A stretch of DNA of 30,000 bases, taken from positions 173,641 through 203,640 of the forward strand of contig JAQGDQ010000415.1 of the NCBI GenBank assembly GCA_030141605.1. The letters run 5' to 3'. The notes under the pieces are model-generated. The model searched no databases, was not told the origin of the DNA, and saw only the letters and a list, made by a program, of their open reading frames with translations. Below, in pieces: positions 1-12,600 of this stretch; within the stretch, counting starts at the first letter, position 1; every line of letters begins with the position of its first letter. The position numbers and the translations under genes were made by a program. This stretch comes from Tubiluchus corallicola. Taxonomy: Eukaryota > Priapulida > Priapulimorpha > Priapulimorphida > Tubiluchidae.

Positions 1-266
1 CTGCATGAAAATATTAGATCTATGTCAGGGTCAATAGAAACTTAACTGCTGATTAACTACTTTCCTTTTAAATTGGAGTTCTTTTATCAGGTCAAGTCGC
101 TTAACTGTGGATTGTTTTTTCAAGTTGTGAAAAATTATGTGCTGTTTAATATTTATACATGGAAAACACATTTTCGTGAGTGAATATACAAGTTGTTAAA
201 TTCACTCACAGTGCCATGTAAATTTGATAAACAAAGCATTATAAACTATTTTTAGATAGATTTAGA

Positions 267-276
267 TTTATTTATT
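267..276 (-). promoter_or_regulatory. Candidate polyadenylation signal
   Basis: On the minus strand this reads AATAAATAAA, about 320-380 nt past the candidate stop codons of the CTLD gene. The stretch 1-596 is AT-rich and otherwise without a recognisable feature, which would suit a 3' UTR. Such motifs also arise by chance in DNA this AT-rich. Confidence 0.3.
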
Positions 277-596
277 ATAACAGGATAGTTAGATCAGTAA
301 TATAAATTTAAAATACTGATTAGTAACTAACTAATTATCTAATGGCATAAAACTAGTCTAATACGGGAAAAAATAAACGAATTTCGCTAGGAATAGCTGA
401 AATAATATTATTAAATGCAGACCTAATTATATAGATTAAACCATATTTTTCACGACTACTGGAAACTTCTGTTATTGCACTCAGAAAAGTACAAAAGGAA
501 GTTATTTTAAATTTCTCTTAGTGGCAAAAATATAGATGCAAATATACGCGAAACGACATTGAAAATGCGTGTTGGCAGGTTGTCTGCTGCTGTTGC

Positions 597-656
597 CTAT
601 GTAAGCCTTATATGTAACCCAGCAATCTCTTTATACGCAAGCACTTCATCATCTAC
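597..656 (-). CDS. Probable terminal exon 15 with two possible acceptors
   Basis: The intron after exon 14 meets CCACAG|GTAG|ATGATG. The first AG (exon from 656) gives the tail VSR and a TGA stop at 651-649. The second AG, 4 nt later (exon from 652), gives a tail of about 18 residues containing DEVLAYKEIAG and a TAG stop at 599-597. Both keep the phase. The exon is short and has no domain, so it is less certain than the others. A further exon to the left of the window cannot be excluded. Confidence 0.45.
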   Translation of the reverse strand, partial: VDDEVLAYKEIAGLHIRLT

Positions 657-3600
657 CTGTGGTTGGCAAGCAACCAAGTGTTTCGAGTTTATTAATTTAT
701 TTAGTATCATATAAGTAATGTATGATATTATATTAGTAACATGTATTAGCATAAAGATACTTACTAACTTGCTCACACACATAACCAGCTTCGTCAGCTT
801 CGTTAGCCCAACTACGATCTACAAACGACCATTCCTGTTGTGAAAGTTTCAGCCCGGCAACATCCGTGTCAGCCTTCAATCCGTCATCACATTGTTTCAT
901 GACATCACACAGCGTAGGTACGGCAGTGTTCCACATGCTGACTGGCGTATTATGCCACTGCCATCCTTAAAAATGCAAAAAAACGTTTTTTTATATCTTC
1001 TGATAATCAGAATACAGAATAATTTATTTGTCTCAATAACATAATCAACATAGCATCAACAAATGATGTGACAGCTAAGAGAGACAGGGTGGTGATATCA
1101 ATTTAGAAAAGCTAGCATGTCAGAAACGTATTTCCTATAGGACAATTATTGTGTATATATAAAGTTAAAACTAAAAAAGGCTAATCATGAAAATGTTCTG
1201 TACATAGTAAGAACTTCTGTAGTTTAATTGTATAATGAATAATTTTAGTATAATAATAATGATAAAATATAATAATAATGTATGAACTCGCATCCCAACA
1301 TAAGTAACATAACCCCTGATGTTGGTATAAGTAATAACAATACGATCTTTAATATAATATAATAAGCATAGCAAACACGTATATACAAGCGTGACAACAA
1401 GGATGATGACTTTCGCAGCCACTGCAGCCTCCACAGGATTCGGTGTGTGACTAACTATTAAATACTTGAGTGACGTCATACTTACGTCACGTGTTTTGGG
1501 AAGGTGTTCTGACTAGATTAACTAACTTATGTCACGTATAAATACCTGCAAATGACTTGTTTTCATGATATTGCATTTCTCCAGCAAGACTCCCATCAGG
1601 GGTTTTGTAAGTAAAATCAAAATCATCGAATTTTATTCCCACCCACACCGGATTATCGAGGTTTGCTTCATCTCTGCGCAAAATAATATACATATACATC
1701 AGTAAATTTATAAGATTTTTTCATATTTGTCTAGCATATTTTATGGTACATCTATTTATAAGCGCTGAACGCTTTACAAATATTATATAAGCATTAAAAA
1801 ACAGTCAATCGTTAAATATTAAAATAAGTAATTTGAAATAATTCGAATAATCACGAATCTTGCAACGCTTTTGAACTCAAGTAAGCTTTTTATTTGCACT
1901 TAAAGTTCTTAAAGAATGCACTTAGCTATGATGGCAGCAAATTCCAGTAATAAACACCAAACTAGGCATCGTTTGTAGACCGCACAAACTTTGCACAAAA
2001 ATTGTACGACAGATTGCAGCGGGCCTTTTTAAAGCCTGGATTTGAAACTAGAGATAACAGCTAGCTACCCAATGACGGCTTGAGTATAGGTACTGTGGTA
2101 CTGCATTATTGTAGGTTTTCACTCATTATTATCGATAATATTTAATATAATGATCTTTTTTCTTTAGCTCTTTTTTATATTTGTGCAGAACCGGCGCATG
2201 TGAGGGAAGTACAATTTGTTTCACAGCCCGAGCAGCGTGGTGTTAGGCTGTTGTGCGCATGCGGCCGCGCGCTCATGTCTGAGATAACATGCTGTACGCT
2301 GTCGTCTGCTGCTATGTAGAAAAGCACTGTGTCTGTCTCAGTAACAATAGCCACTTGTTTACCGTGTGTCATCATATTCTTGGACATGATAAAGTGTAAA
2401 CTTGGCGTGTGTACTTAAAACAATAATTATTTAATAATGGACGCCTTGCATTCCCAAGAAATAAGTTCTGTGACTGTAAGTGAAGTACAACAGCTTAATT
2501 TTTCACAGTTGTCTCTCCATGAGAAAGTTGCAGTTAAGAACAGAGGCCATTCAACACCTGATCTTCAATTATAAGTACAACATTAAAATTACATATGTTT
2601 GTTATGTTTCACACAGTATTAAAACAGTAGCTAAAAAGTAGCATCCCCACTAATTTTAGTTGCGAGCCACCACTGGAGCTGCCCCAAATACCGAGATATT
2701 AAATACCAATTATTTAATAAAGTAGCATTTCATTCTGGACACCGACCTAACAATGCTTTTATTATCATTTAAACACCTGTACAGATGTTTTACGTAATAA
2801 GTGTTTCTTATATTTTTGTAATAAAATGTGTAAGCTAAGTAAAAAAAATAGCAAAGGTATTTCTGAATTCTTAACTCACTATACAGTATTTGTATAAGCC
2901 TTATATTTGTACAAATGTAATTCTTATTGTTAACTAACACAAAATTTGTTCTAAAAGCTGTTTTCGCATTTTTATACTGACTTAGTTGGTCAGACAGTTA
3001 GGAAATTTATGTCTCATTTCAATAATTTGGTTCAGGAATTATTCCTAATGAAAGTATTTTGTCCCAGGCTCTCAGACAAAGAAAATTCAAGATTATTATT
3101 TGCCAGAAGCTGTTACAAGACTTTAATTTTATTACTGTAATGGCTATTAATTGGCTTACAGTAATAAATAGCTTTTTAGTAATAATAGTTTCATAACCAT
3201 ATCAATTATTATATTTATTAATACTTACAAATATTACTAATTATAAGTAATATTTTAATAATGTACCCTATGATGTATATATCATATACAAATATAAATA
3301 TAGTGAAACTGACATATGCAAAATAGTGTATGTTTTAATCACAGTAAGTTTAAGTATAGTATACAATGATTACCCTAGGAATTTATTTTCTTCCTTTAAA
3401 TAATCCAACACTATAAAGGCAAAAAGATGGCTAGATTGTAGCATGTAGAAACCTCTAGTACTGCAGTCCTGGAGTGCTTCCTTGTAGTTTAACCTTGTAG
3501 CTGATGCTTCGAAGCACGTCTTGTGGAAAGGTGCTAAGTGCCAATTAACTGGACAAGTGAGCTGTTCTAAAAATATGAAATATTATCCTAAGGTAAGCTC

Positions 3601-6600
3601 AATAGTAAATTCAATGCTGATCTTATTTCTTCCTGAGTCATTTTAAAAACTAGATTAAATGCTATGGATTTATCTAGATTTCTACTTTTTGATAAGCGCT
3701 TGTAAACAGGTAATTTAACCTTTTAGCGTTTCTCCCACATCATTGATTTGATAATTTTTTTAATATAAAGATTTGTTTTTCATTATTATCTGTGTGATAT
3801 GAAAATAAACAAGAAATAAAATTGCTTTTGAAATAAAACACAAACCTGCATCCATCGACATTTGGCAAATGGATGGCTTGGCAGAACCATACACCTCCCT
3901 ATATATAGTGCCTGTTTCTTTATTCACTGCTACAGCTGCATGGGTATCTAAAGAAGACGGATGACCATCTTCCCAGTCAATAAACTCTGTAGTCTCATCA
4001 ATTAGCTGATTGTTGGCTGTATACCAAATGAAACCAGTGTCATATACATTATTTCCACCTACGTGTGTGCTTAAAAAGAAAAATAACAAAAACACTCATA
4101 TTACTGTAAACAAATCAGAGTGTAGACTTCTATTCATAATATAGTTCTTACGAATAATCTTAGTTTTACGTAATATGTATCAAAATTGTATGGTCACGAA
4201 CTTTTGTAAGCTATATTTTTTGAAGTTACGAAGGTTTTTGGTCATTCGTAACTAAACTGGAAATGGGTTGTTGAGCATTTTATCACAGCAAAAGCTTTTC
4301 TTAATGATACTGCCACAATTCACATGGTTTTACTTCGTAATATGTTACTTAGTAACTTACTTAATGGATTTCCTGATGAGGCAGCAGGGCTAGCTTGATT
4401 TAAGTTAATATTAAAAATCAAATGAAACAAACGTTTGAAACTAATGGCCGTTTTCAACATTAAACGTTTTTTTCTCATAGCTTTTATCGATTTTATCTAT
4501 TCCTTTCAGCTTCTTCAGTACGGGGGGGTCAATCATTTTTGATACACTCTAATTAGCTTATCCGTCAAAAAATTTCAAAAAGATATTAAAAGCTCACTTG
4601 ATTGCAGCTTTACTCTCTGGTATGAGATCCAAGGCAGTGGCAACTACAGCAGCAGTATTCAGAGCAACTAGATCTGACGTTATTACAATATCATTCAGTT
4701 CACTGCAACCCACTCGAGCTCTATCATGAGTAAGTTCTGCATCTTGATATCGAAGACATCTTCGCTCCCCGGGTACAGCAGTCCAACCATCAGGGCACTC
4801 ATCAATACCTAAAAATGTCTTTAGTTAGTTAGTAGCGAAAGCAAAAACTTGTCAAATGATGTTTAAAGCATCATCCAAGTGATGTGTCCTGATTTGCAAA
4901 ACCAACAATTTTAATCTGTTTTTAAGTTTTCCATGTTTTTCCAATGCTGAATGGCATGTCTAAGCCTGAGACGCACTTTGTAGCACAAAGGCTTAAATCT
5001 CCTATTGTTGGTCCTTTCACATTTTGTCAGACTATCTTTACTCTTGTGTTCTTAATTATAATAAAATTTTCATCATGTGATTATGCAAGAGCAAAGATAT
5101 CAGCATTTTTGTATAGAGAATTTCAGCTCACTGATAATTATGGCGGTTAGGTTCTTATACACTTGCACAGCTGTAAACTAGGTAAAATCTAACACTCCAA
5201 GCTAATTGGCAAACAAGCTGTATCACCATAGTGATGGAGGCTTGTCACTTGCTTACACAAATGACGTCTATCTTAATGTCAATCATTTTCGTTGACTGCC
5301 CAATCAGCCTGCCAAATTAATTCACACCCCTGCAGAGCTTAATTAACACAGGTACATTCGGGACATTTAGCTACAGTTCTGTCTAACACTGTTATGAAAA
5401 ATGCTCACCTATTCTTTAGTTAGCGGGAGAAGTATTGGCCTGGTCCTAGATTTTATAATTGTCAATTGAAATAGCAAGCGAATTGGTGGAAATATATAGT
5501 CTAGTTTCGTTTATAGAAAGAAATGCACAACCCTTACGTCTAATGAGTTGCTGGTTAAACCATCTTACAATCATGCTGTTTAGTTTAGTTTATGGCTTTG
5601 CAAGTTAGATAAAGACAGCTATTTGATTAAATTTAAATAAGGACAAAACAAATTTTTTCTTTTCTGACCAGTTTTTATAAACCTCAATGAGATCATCACA
5701 GTAAAAATTCATTCAACTGTGGTCAAAACCGATATTATACATCAATGTAATATTAGTTAATTTTACACTATTTTTTTGGTTATAATCATGCTTAAAAGAT
5801 GCTATTGGGACTTATGTAACTTGGGCATCCAATATAAGGTGCGTCTAGGGAACGGAACAGTCAAATTTATTGCATTTCCATAGCCTAACAAACGGAAAAA
5901 TACAAAACTGAATAAATCTTGCAGACGAGTGCAGGATATTAATATAGAAAAATGCATCACAGGCTTGATGTTCGTGCATTTAAAGATATATTTTTGTTGC
6001 TCATTTATTGTAAAGCACGGCTAACTGGCTTAGTTTCTTTATTATACTTATGTCTCTGCATTTTGTCCTGGTTTGAAACTTTGAAACAAACTTAAATTGA
6101 AAAGTCATTTTTTGGCTACTTAAAGTGTTAATTTCGTGTAAAAATAGCTGCTGCTCTGCAAATTGGTGTTTACGGAAAAGTCACTTTCGTCTGCTGATTA
6201 GACATTAGTTGTGACTGTCATGTTGTTTAGTTCAGTTTAGACAGTTGCTGTCCAGCTTGAGCTGTTGTCACATCGCTAGGTGTTTAAATGGCGTGTCCGA
6301 TCTAAGGATTACGTAGTAATATAAATGTCTATGGTCACGACACAACACTAGTTTTCAAACATTTCCTCAAATAACGACTTATAAATAATTTTGCAAACAC
6401 GTGGTTGGTTTTATGAAACAAAATCGAGAAATATATTTCAAGTCAAGTTCAGAAAGTAGTTTCGGTTTCAGTGTAACTGAGGTCAGCTTTGAGCTTCTTC
6501 ATTATTCTTCTACAGACTACACTAGTGATCAGAACTATTATTACCAACTGTTCCTACTGTGGCAGGCCTTTCGCATGCGTAATAGAGGCGGTCACTGCAG

Positions 6601-9600
6601 TGTCTTGGTTCGTAAAGATACCAATTCAGGTTGTTTGCGACGGCACAGTCCTTATCCGAATCCTGTACAAAAACATTATTAAAGGACAAGAAAAGAGGTA
6701 CCAAAAGCAAAACAAAAACGCCTTAAAAATTATATTACTTTTTACATACATATATCGTACTCGGGTTGAAAGGATTTTTTTGTTTTCATTTTAAATCTCC
6801 AGCAACACTGTTCCGACGGCGCCGTTACATGACTTATGCGCAACGTAAATCAGGGGAAGAAAACTAAATGTTAAAATATGTCCAAAAAACTTTCCATGCA
6901 AAATTACTTAGCATTTCGCTTACATGCTTGAAATACTTATGTAACTGCAAGAGAAAATCATTAATTTTTTAAAATGTTTTCACCAATTGGTAAAGCGTCG
7001 CTGACTCACCCTCAAGGGTGCACCACTCACTAACCAAAAACGTATTTTTAATCTTATTGACAAGATACAGTAATTTTAAATTTTACTTATTTAGCAACAT
7101 GTACGCTACGAATGCTCTGATTATTTTTTCAGACTTCACTCAAAGTTATCTAAACTTGTTTCAAATGACTTATCGTCAAAATGGCTGCATCTAGCGGTCA
7201 CTGCGGGAATTTAAATTTACATGTTTTATACAGCGTTATTGCCGACGCAAGCCCTGTATGCAAAAAGAGCAGTATGTAAGTGGTATAAAATTTGAAGACG
7301 AATTTTTTAAACTTCATGTAAGTTTGATGTTTTCTTGTGCTTTACCAATAATGAAATCCGGATATTTTTTTCTCAAAAACAGGTAAAAACAAATACATTC
7401 GACAAGCTTGATTGCTTGTATAAATGAACTCGCTTAAATTCACAAAAGAGTAACGTGACAAGTAGGCCTTTTCAAGATTCAAGAAATTTAACGTTTTCGC
7501 ACATCTAACATGATCGCTAAATGCTGACAGATAAAATTAATAAGAAAATTGGTATCGAAAAAATTGAATTTGCTAAACAGCTTTAAGCGAGAGGGAGAGT
7601 CGGTCCTTATGGCACACTGTTAACACTAATTTATGTCTAATTTATGGCAGTGAAAAGGTTGCATTACGCTTAAACCTTAATGGGTATTGATTGATTTGCT
7701 CTTACCTATGATTTTGCATTAATTTTGCTGTGAAAATAATCCAGGCAAAAATAGTCATTAGAGAAACATAACGAACGATTTGTATAAATCGTGGCCACAC
7801 TAATAATACACTTTAATAACAAATTTAACTGTTACACTTTACATTACGTTACAAGTTACAAATTAGAACAAAGATAATCACATAATTCACAGCACTTTAA
7901 ATAATCTCACATATAGGCCTATATAAAAAAACAAGAAAAGGGGACCATCTTTTGTGGTACCTGCTAATAGGTGGCCACCGATCAGCGGTGACACTTCCTT
8001 TTTATAAGCAAGGTTAACTAAACGCATGAACGAAGCATATGATCTAAATAATATTGTAAGGCCACCAAAGAAGCCAGACTTGGTTTAAAGCGGATTTTCG
8101 ACATATGGAGAGTTCTGCAAACTTCATCACACTTTAGTTTAACCACTACTGATTATTTGATGTCATTTCTGTGTTATGCTTAGCCTCTCAAGCACAGATA
8201 TTTAAATAAAATTAAAAAAAATCTTTAGTCATTAACGCATACGTGTGTGTAATGTATGTGCTGCATGGCCAATAACTATCTATTTAAGTTCATTACTCGT
8301 CATATGTATTACTTCTGTAAGGTGTGGGGGCCGTTATATTCCAAGAAAACAGGAGTTCTGGGTTTTAGTTGTCCAGGTAATTCGCAGGTGCCAAACACTT
8401 TAAATCAATTACTGAATAAAATACATTCTAATATATATATATATATTGTCAGTCCAGTTCAGTGTAAATGTGCCTGGGCATATTCCAAAAAAAAGTTTGA
8501 AACCTTTTCATAAAGACTCGGTTCAAATTCGTAAGCTTGCCAGTCAGTCCATGCTCCCGGTAATCCTATAGTTATGCCATCCAACCATTTATACTTGTTA
8601 TCACCATCAATGAAAATCAGTCCAATTGGGGGACCCAAACCGTCGTTACCACTAGCATCATTACTAAGATCTACTGCGAAAGTCCTTGAACTAAAAAGAA
8701 ATAGTTCAGTATGTTATGAATAAAATTTAGAATATGAATTTCAGTGGATATTATTGGGTTTATCAGATGAATCAGATTATGATGATAAAATCGCTCCTCC
8801 CTGAGTTTGAGATGGAAATTCATATAATTTGATTATAAGGGACTCACCCAGCTTGTAGCTTGAATTTAATGAGTTAGAGAAGTTGAAATCGACAAGCAGA
8901 GATGCCACAGCTAAGTTCAATAGTTTAAATTTAATAAGCAGAAATGTCGCAAAGTAGTGAAACTGGCAGGTGCAGAATTCAAAGGGATGCCGTTTGTTAA
9001 CAGTGTGCATACCAATTAGAGAACAAGACAGTAGGGTCAGTAGTGACCGTTTGTCGTGTGGCGAGTAAAGAAATCATTTTGTGCAAACCCAGTAGCAGCA
9101 ATTATTGATCATAAAGTTAGCTATGGAAAACATTACCCACTGTCTAGGGGGTAAGATTGCCCGAGATGGTGCAATCCTCCGTGGTCAATGCGCAATAGAG
9201 ATTTTGCTTTGTAAGCTTGGAAAAAGTTCAAGCACACACACACAACAAGGGAGTGAGGAACAGGCACACGTCCCGCGAGAGAGGAGGACAGTGGTTGCCG
9301 TGTTGCTGTTGTTGTGTCCGAGACAAAATGCAAGACGTCAGAATATCGTTAGCCCAGCGTGGTGATACAAATGCGTACTTTGCGAAGTCAGAGCACTGGT
9401 GCTGCGAGGTCTCGTAAAGGAACAAGGACCTGGCCAATAGCAATTGTAAATTGGCCAGTCCGCGAGTTAAGTGAACTTACTTATTTTTTGTAACTTGTAT
9501 CTGATAACTGTTTGTATCAGTAACGTAGTTTTGGATGTATAACTTAAGCACCTTCAGTGCATCATAGTGACTTAAGGAACAGTTCTAGTGGATAGTATCT

Positions 9601-12600
9601 CTTTGGGATTAGAGAATATTTGTAAGCGCTCACCGGCGCATAGGAACAAATCCTGTATTGATTCCGAGGTTGATCTAACGTGTAATTTGTAATTACAATA
9701 ATACTATTCACTGAGTTAACTTAACCACTGAGTTGTGTTAATCTTTAATGCATGACTTGTGGCTCGGAATCGCAACACTAAATCCTTGATTCGAACCTGA
9801 AAAATTTGCAGTGTGCAGCTCATTGCGGGAGCTCGCTTGTAAACTCGAGGGATAAAGATCTGACTCACAACGCAAGTTCGAGGTTACAGTTGTGTAGGAC
9901 CAGATCATTGCCTTATTAACTGAACCGAAGCCCTCGGAGTCGGGCAATTGATAGAATGGCTTAATCAGTTGGCTGGAAGCAATCGGTGTGCGAATCGTCA
10001 TCATTAATTCGATTAATTGCTTAATTAATCAAGATCGCTCATTACAAAAAGGGTGGGTGATAAGTAACTTTAGTTCGTTTCTTTCTCTAATAAGCCCAAA
10101 ATATTTTTAATCATTGCTATTACAATCCAAATGTTTTAAAATGTTGTAACGTTGTTGGGGCTACTAGGTTGCCTTATGAATACTCTTATCTGCATATTAT
10201 AAGACTTCAAAAATTCTATTAGTTCAACACTAGGTGACTTTATAAAAAGTGTGCAGCTAAAACTTGTTACAAAGTCTACTCAACTCAAAGTCGCTTAGCT
10301 TTGCCAAACGTGCCAAAAACTGTTGAAGAAACTTTACGAGCAGTAAACAAAAATTTCAGAAGGTCGACTGCACTTATGCATCTCTAGACCGCATTAATGC
10401 ATATTATTTTATTGTCGTTGCAGCGCCACATAGTGGTCGATGTCACAAACAACGACGCTCATGTATACGTTCTGTGGAACTGCAGTATCCCGTAATTTCG
10501 CTCGATATGATCGATAATATTCAGTATAGTAAGTATTTTTTCTTTAGTTCTTTCTCTATACTTGTGCGGAACAGGAGCACGTGAGGGTAGTACTGTTTGC
10601 TTCACGGCCCAGCACAATGCGCTCCAGCAAAGTGGTGTTTGGCTGTTTTGTGCATGCGGACATGTCTGAGCTTAGGTACAGAAAGTACTATCGCTCACAC
10701 AGTTTGTTGTCAGCTGACACGTGCTTACCGTAAATGGACAAAACTTGAATTGTGACAATTTAGGCTATTAGTAATCAAAAAATATTTTTTGGTTTAGGAT
10801 TTTATCAAGTTTATGTATAAACTTTCGTATGTTTGTTTGCTTAAAATTTAAATCACAAATCAAAACATTAAAATTACATGATATGATTGTTTCGTTTTAC
10901 ATGGTGTTAAAAAACAATGGCTAACAATTTTCTGAAACAGCACTGCAGTAATTTTAAGCACGAGCCGTCACTGGATACAAAAGTGAAAATAACGTGCAGT
11001 GAAAAGTGCATGCAATTTCAGGACAACACTGGAACAAAATTTCTGTGTTCATATAAAGTTTGTACGGGCAAATAATCGTAATTCTGTGATAACTTTGTTA
11101 TCAAATTGCAAAAATTTATAAAATTACTAATTGTAAAAAATAAAGATCTGCACATCTGTACTTACTTTGAAGTCAAAAAGTCAAATGCCTCCTTTGTCTT
11201 CAACAGAGGAAGTTGTCCATCGACGGTCTCACATAGATGTCTCGCCTCGTATGCAGCAACATTATTCTGATTGTAGTTAAAACAGTGAGAGACCCCATGC
11301 TCGTCTACATACATGTCCTGCTCGTCATATTCTGTTGGGCAGCTGTTCTCTGAAAAAATAGACCTTTCTTAAACTTTTCTGACTTCACTAATTAATTAAC
11401 TACAGCAGGCGCCTTTTATTAGACTCCTGGTTAATAGACTCAGTCGCCTAATTGACTCAAAAACGTCTGGAACGGGGCCGCTCCTATTCAAATGTTTATA
11501 TAAAAACTGTCTGTAATTGACTCAATATTTTTCCTTAAAAAAGACGCTTGTGTGTGACCAAAGAGCTTTTACCGCCTTTATGTCTCTTTACTTCAGTTTT
11601 GTGCACTGTAATATACGTAGAAACAGTCTGTTAAATACAGCTTTGTTTGTAAGCAGGTACAGTATGTTTATCATATGTACTAATATGTTAGCATGGCGAT
11701 TTTGCTTTGAATCTGTCACCCGCTTATCTGTTGCAATTAACCTTGATGTTTCTGGAAGCTAAACATTTAATCACTTGACCAGTGGTTTGCTTTTGAAGCT
11801 CCCGCTGCTTTTCACAGGAGGAACAAGGTCATCATCAACTGCAGCTCAAGCACTCAGGTGTTTTGAGTGAATGTGTGCTGTATACAGCAACAGATTTTCA
11901 ACGTTTTTATCTCAATGAGAATTTCATAAACCAACTTCTTCGTCAACAAATGAAACAACTGAACTTGCATAAATTTTTGTAATTTTTGATGGCAAAAATC
12001 TTATTTGTGTAATTTTTTTTCTTTTTCATTAATTTACTTACATAAATTAGTGTTCTTAAATAATTGCACATGGGAATTTTGACATTAAATCGTTTCTAAA
12101 ATTCATTTACAGTCTTTGCAATGCATACTAATCTGATGAGTCACGACTCATACTTCTATAGTAGTAATAGGTAACACCCGTCTGTTAATTGATTCAGTCA
12201 GTTAATTGGGTCAAAATACTTCCATCCCAAAGTGAGTCTATTAGGCGCCGCCTACTGTAACATTAAATAATAAAATCAATATTATACTGATGTACATTAA
12301 CTATATTAGAGCACTTTGTTGAACATCCCAAATTCGTAGCTTGGGATTTTTTCTGCTGAATATCGTATTTTTCACTTGCCTACAGGTGTTACCATCTCGC
12401 AGAAGAAACTGTGATACTCTGCGCAGCTATCTTCTTTCCATTGTCCCAGCTCTGTATCAAGAATCACACAGTCCTTGTCGACATGCGTGTCCTGGATGGC
12501 TTCTCTCCAATTTCGCCAAGACATCCATATCCATTTAAACGCCTCCGTGTAGTCAAAATGTCCGACTTGGGTGCCATCAGACCAATCAAATGTAAAAGTG

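Noticed and set aside
9105-9443. Several overlapping frames of 65-86 codons on both strands
   Set aside because: They overlap in conflicting frames in a GC-richer block with no domain, as expected by chance when stop codons are rarer.
9789-9798. tRNA gene or SINE on the minus strand, from a GGTTCGAATC B box
   Set aside because: No A box or tRNA fold lies at the right distance.
12372-12380. TGA after exon 6 as the true end of a two-CTLD gene
   Set aside because: The GC donor gives a phase that closes correctly over eight more exons, and no new signal peptide exon was found for the downstream CTLDs. I keep it only as a possible alternative isoform.
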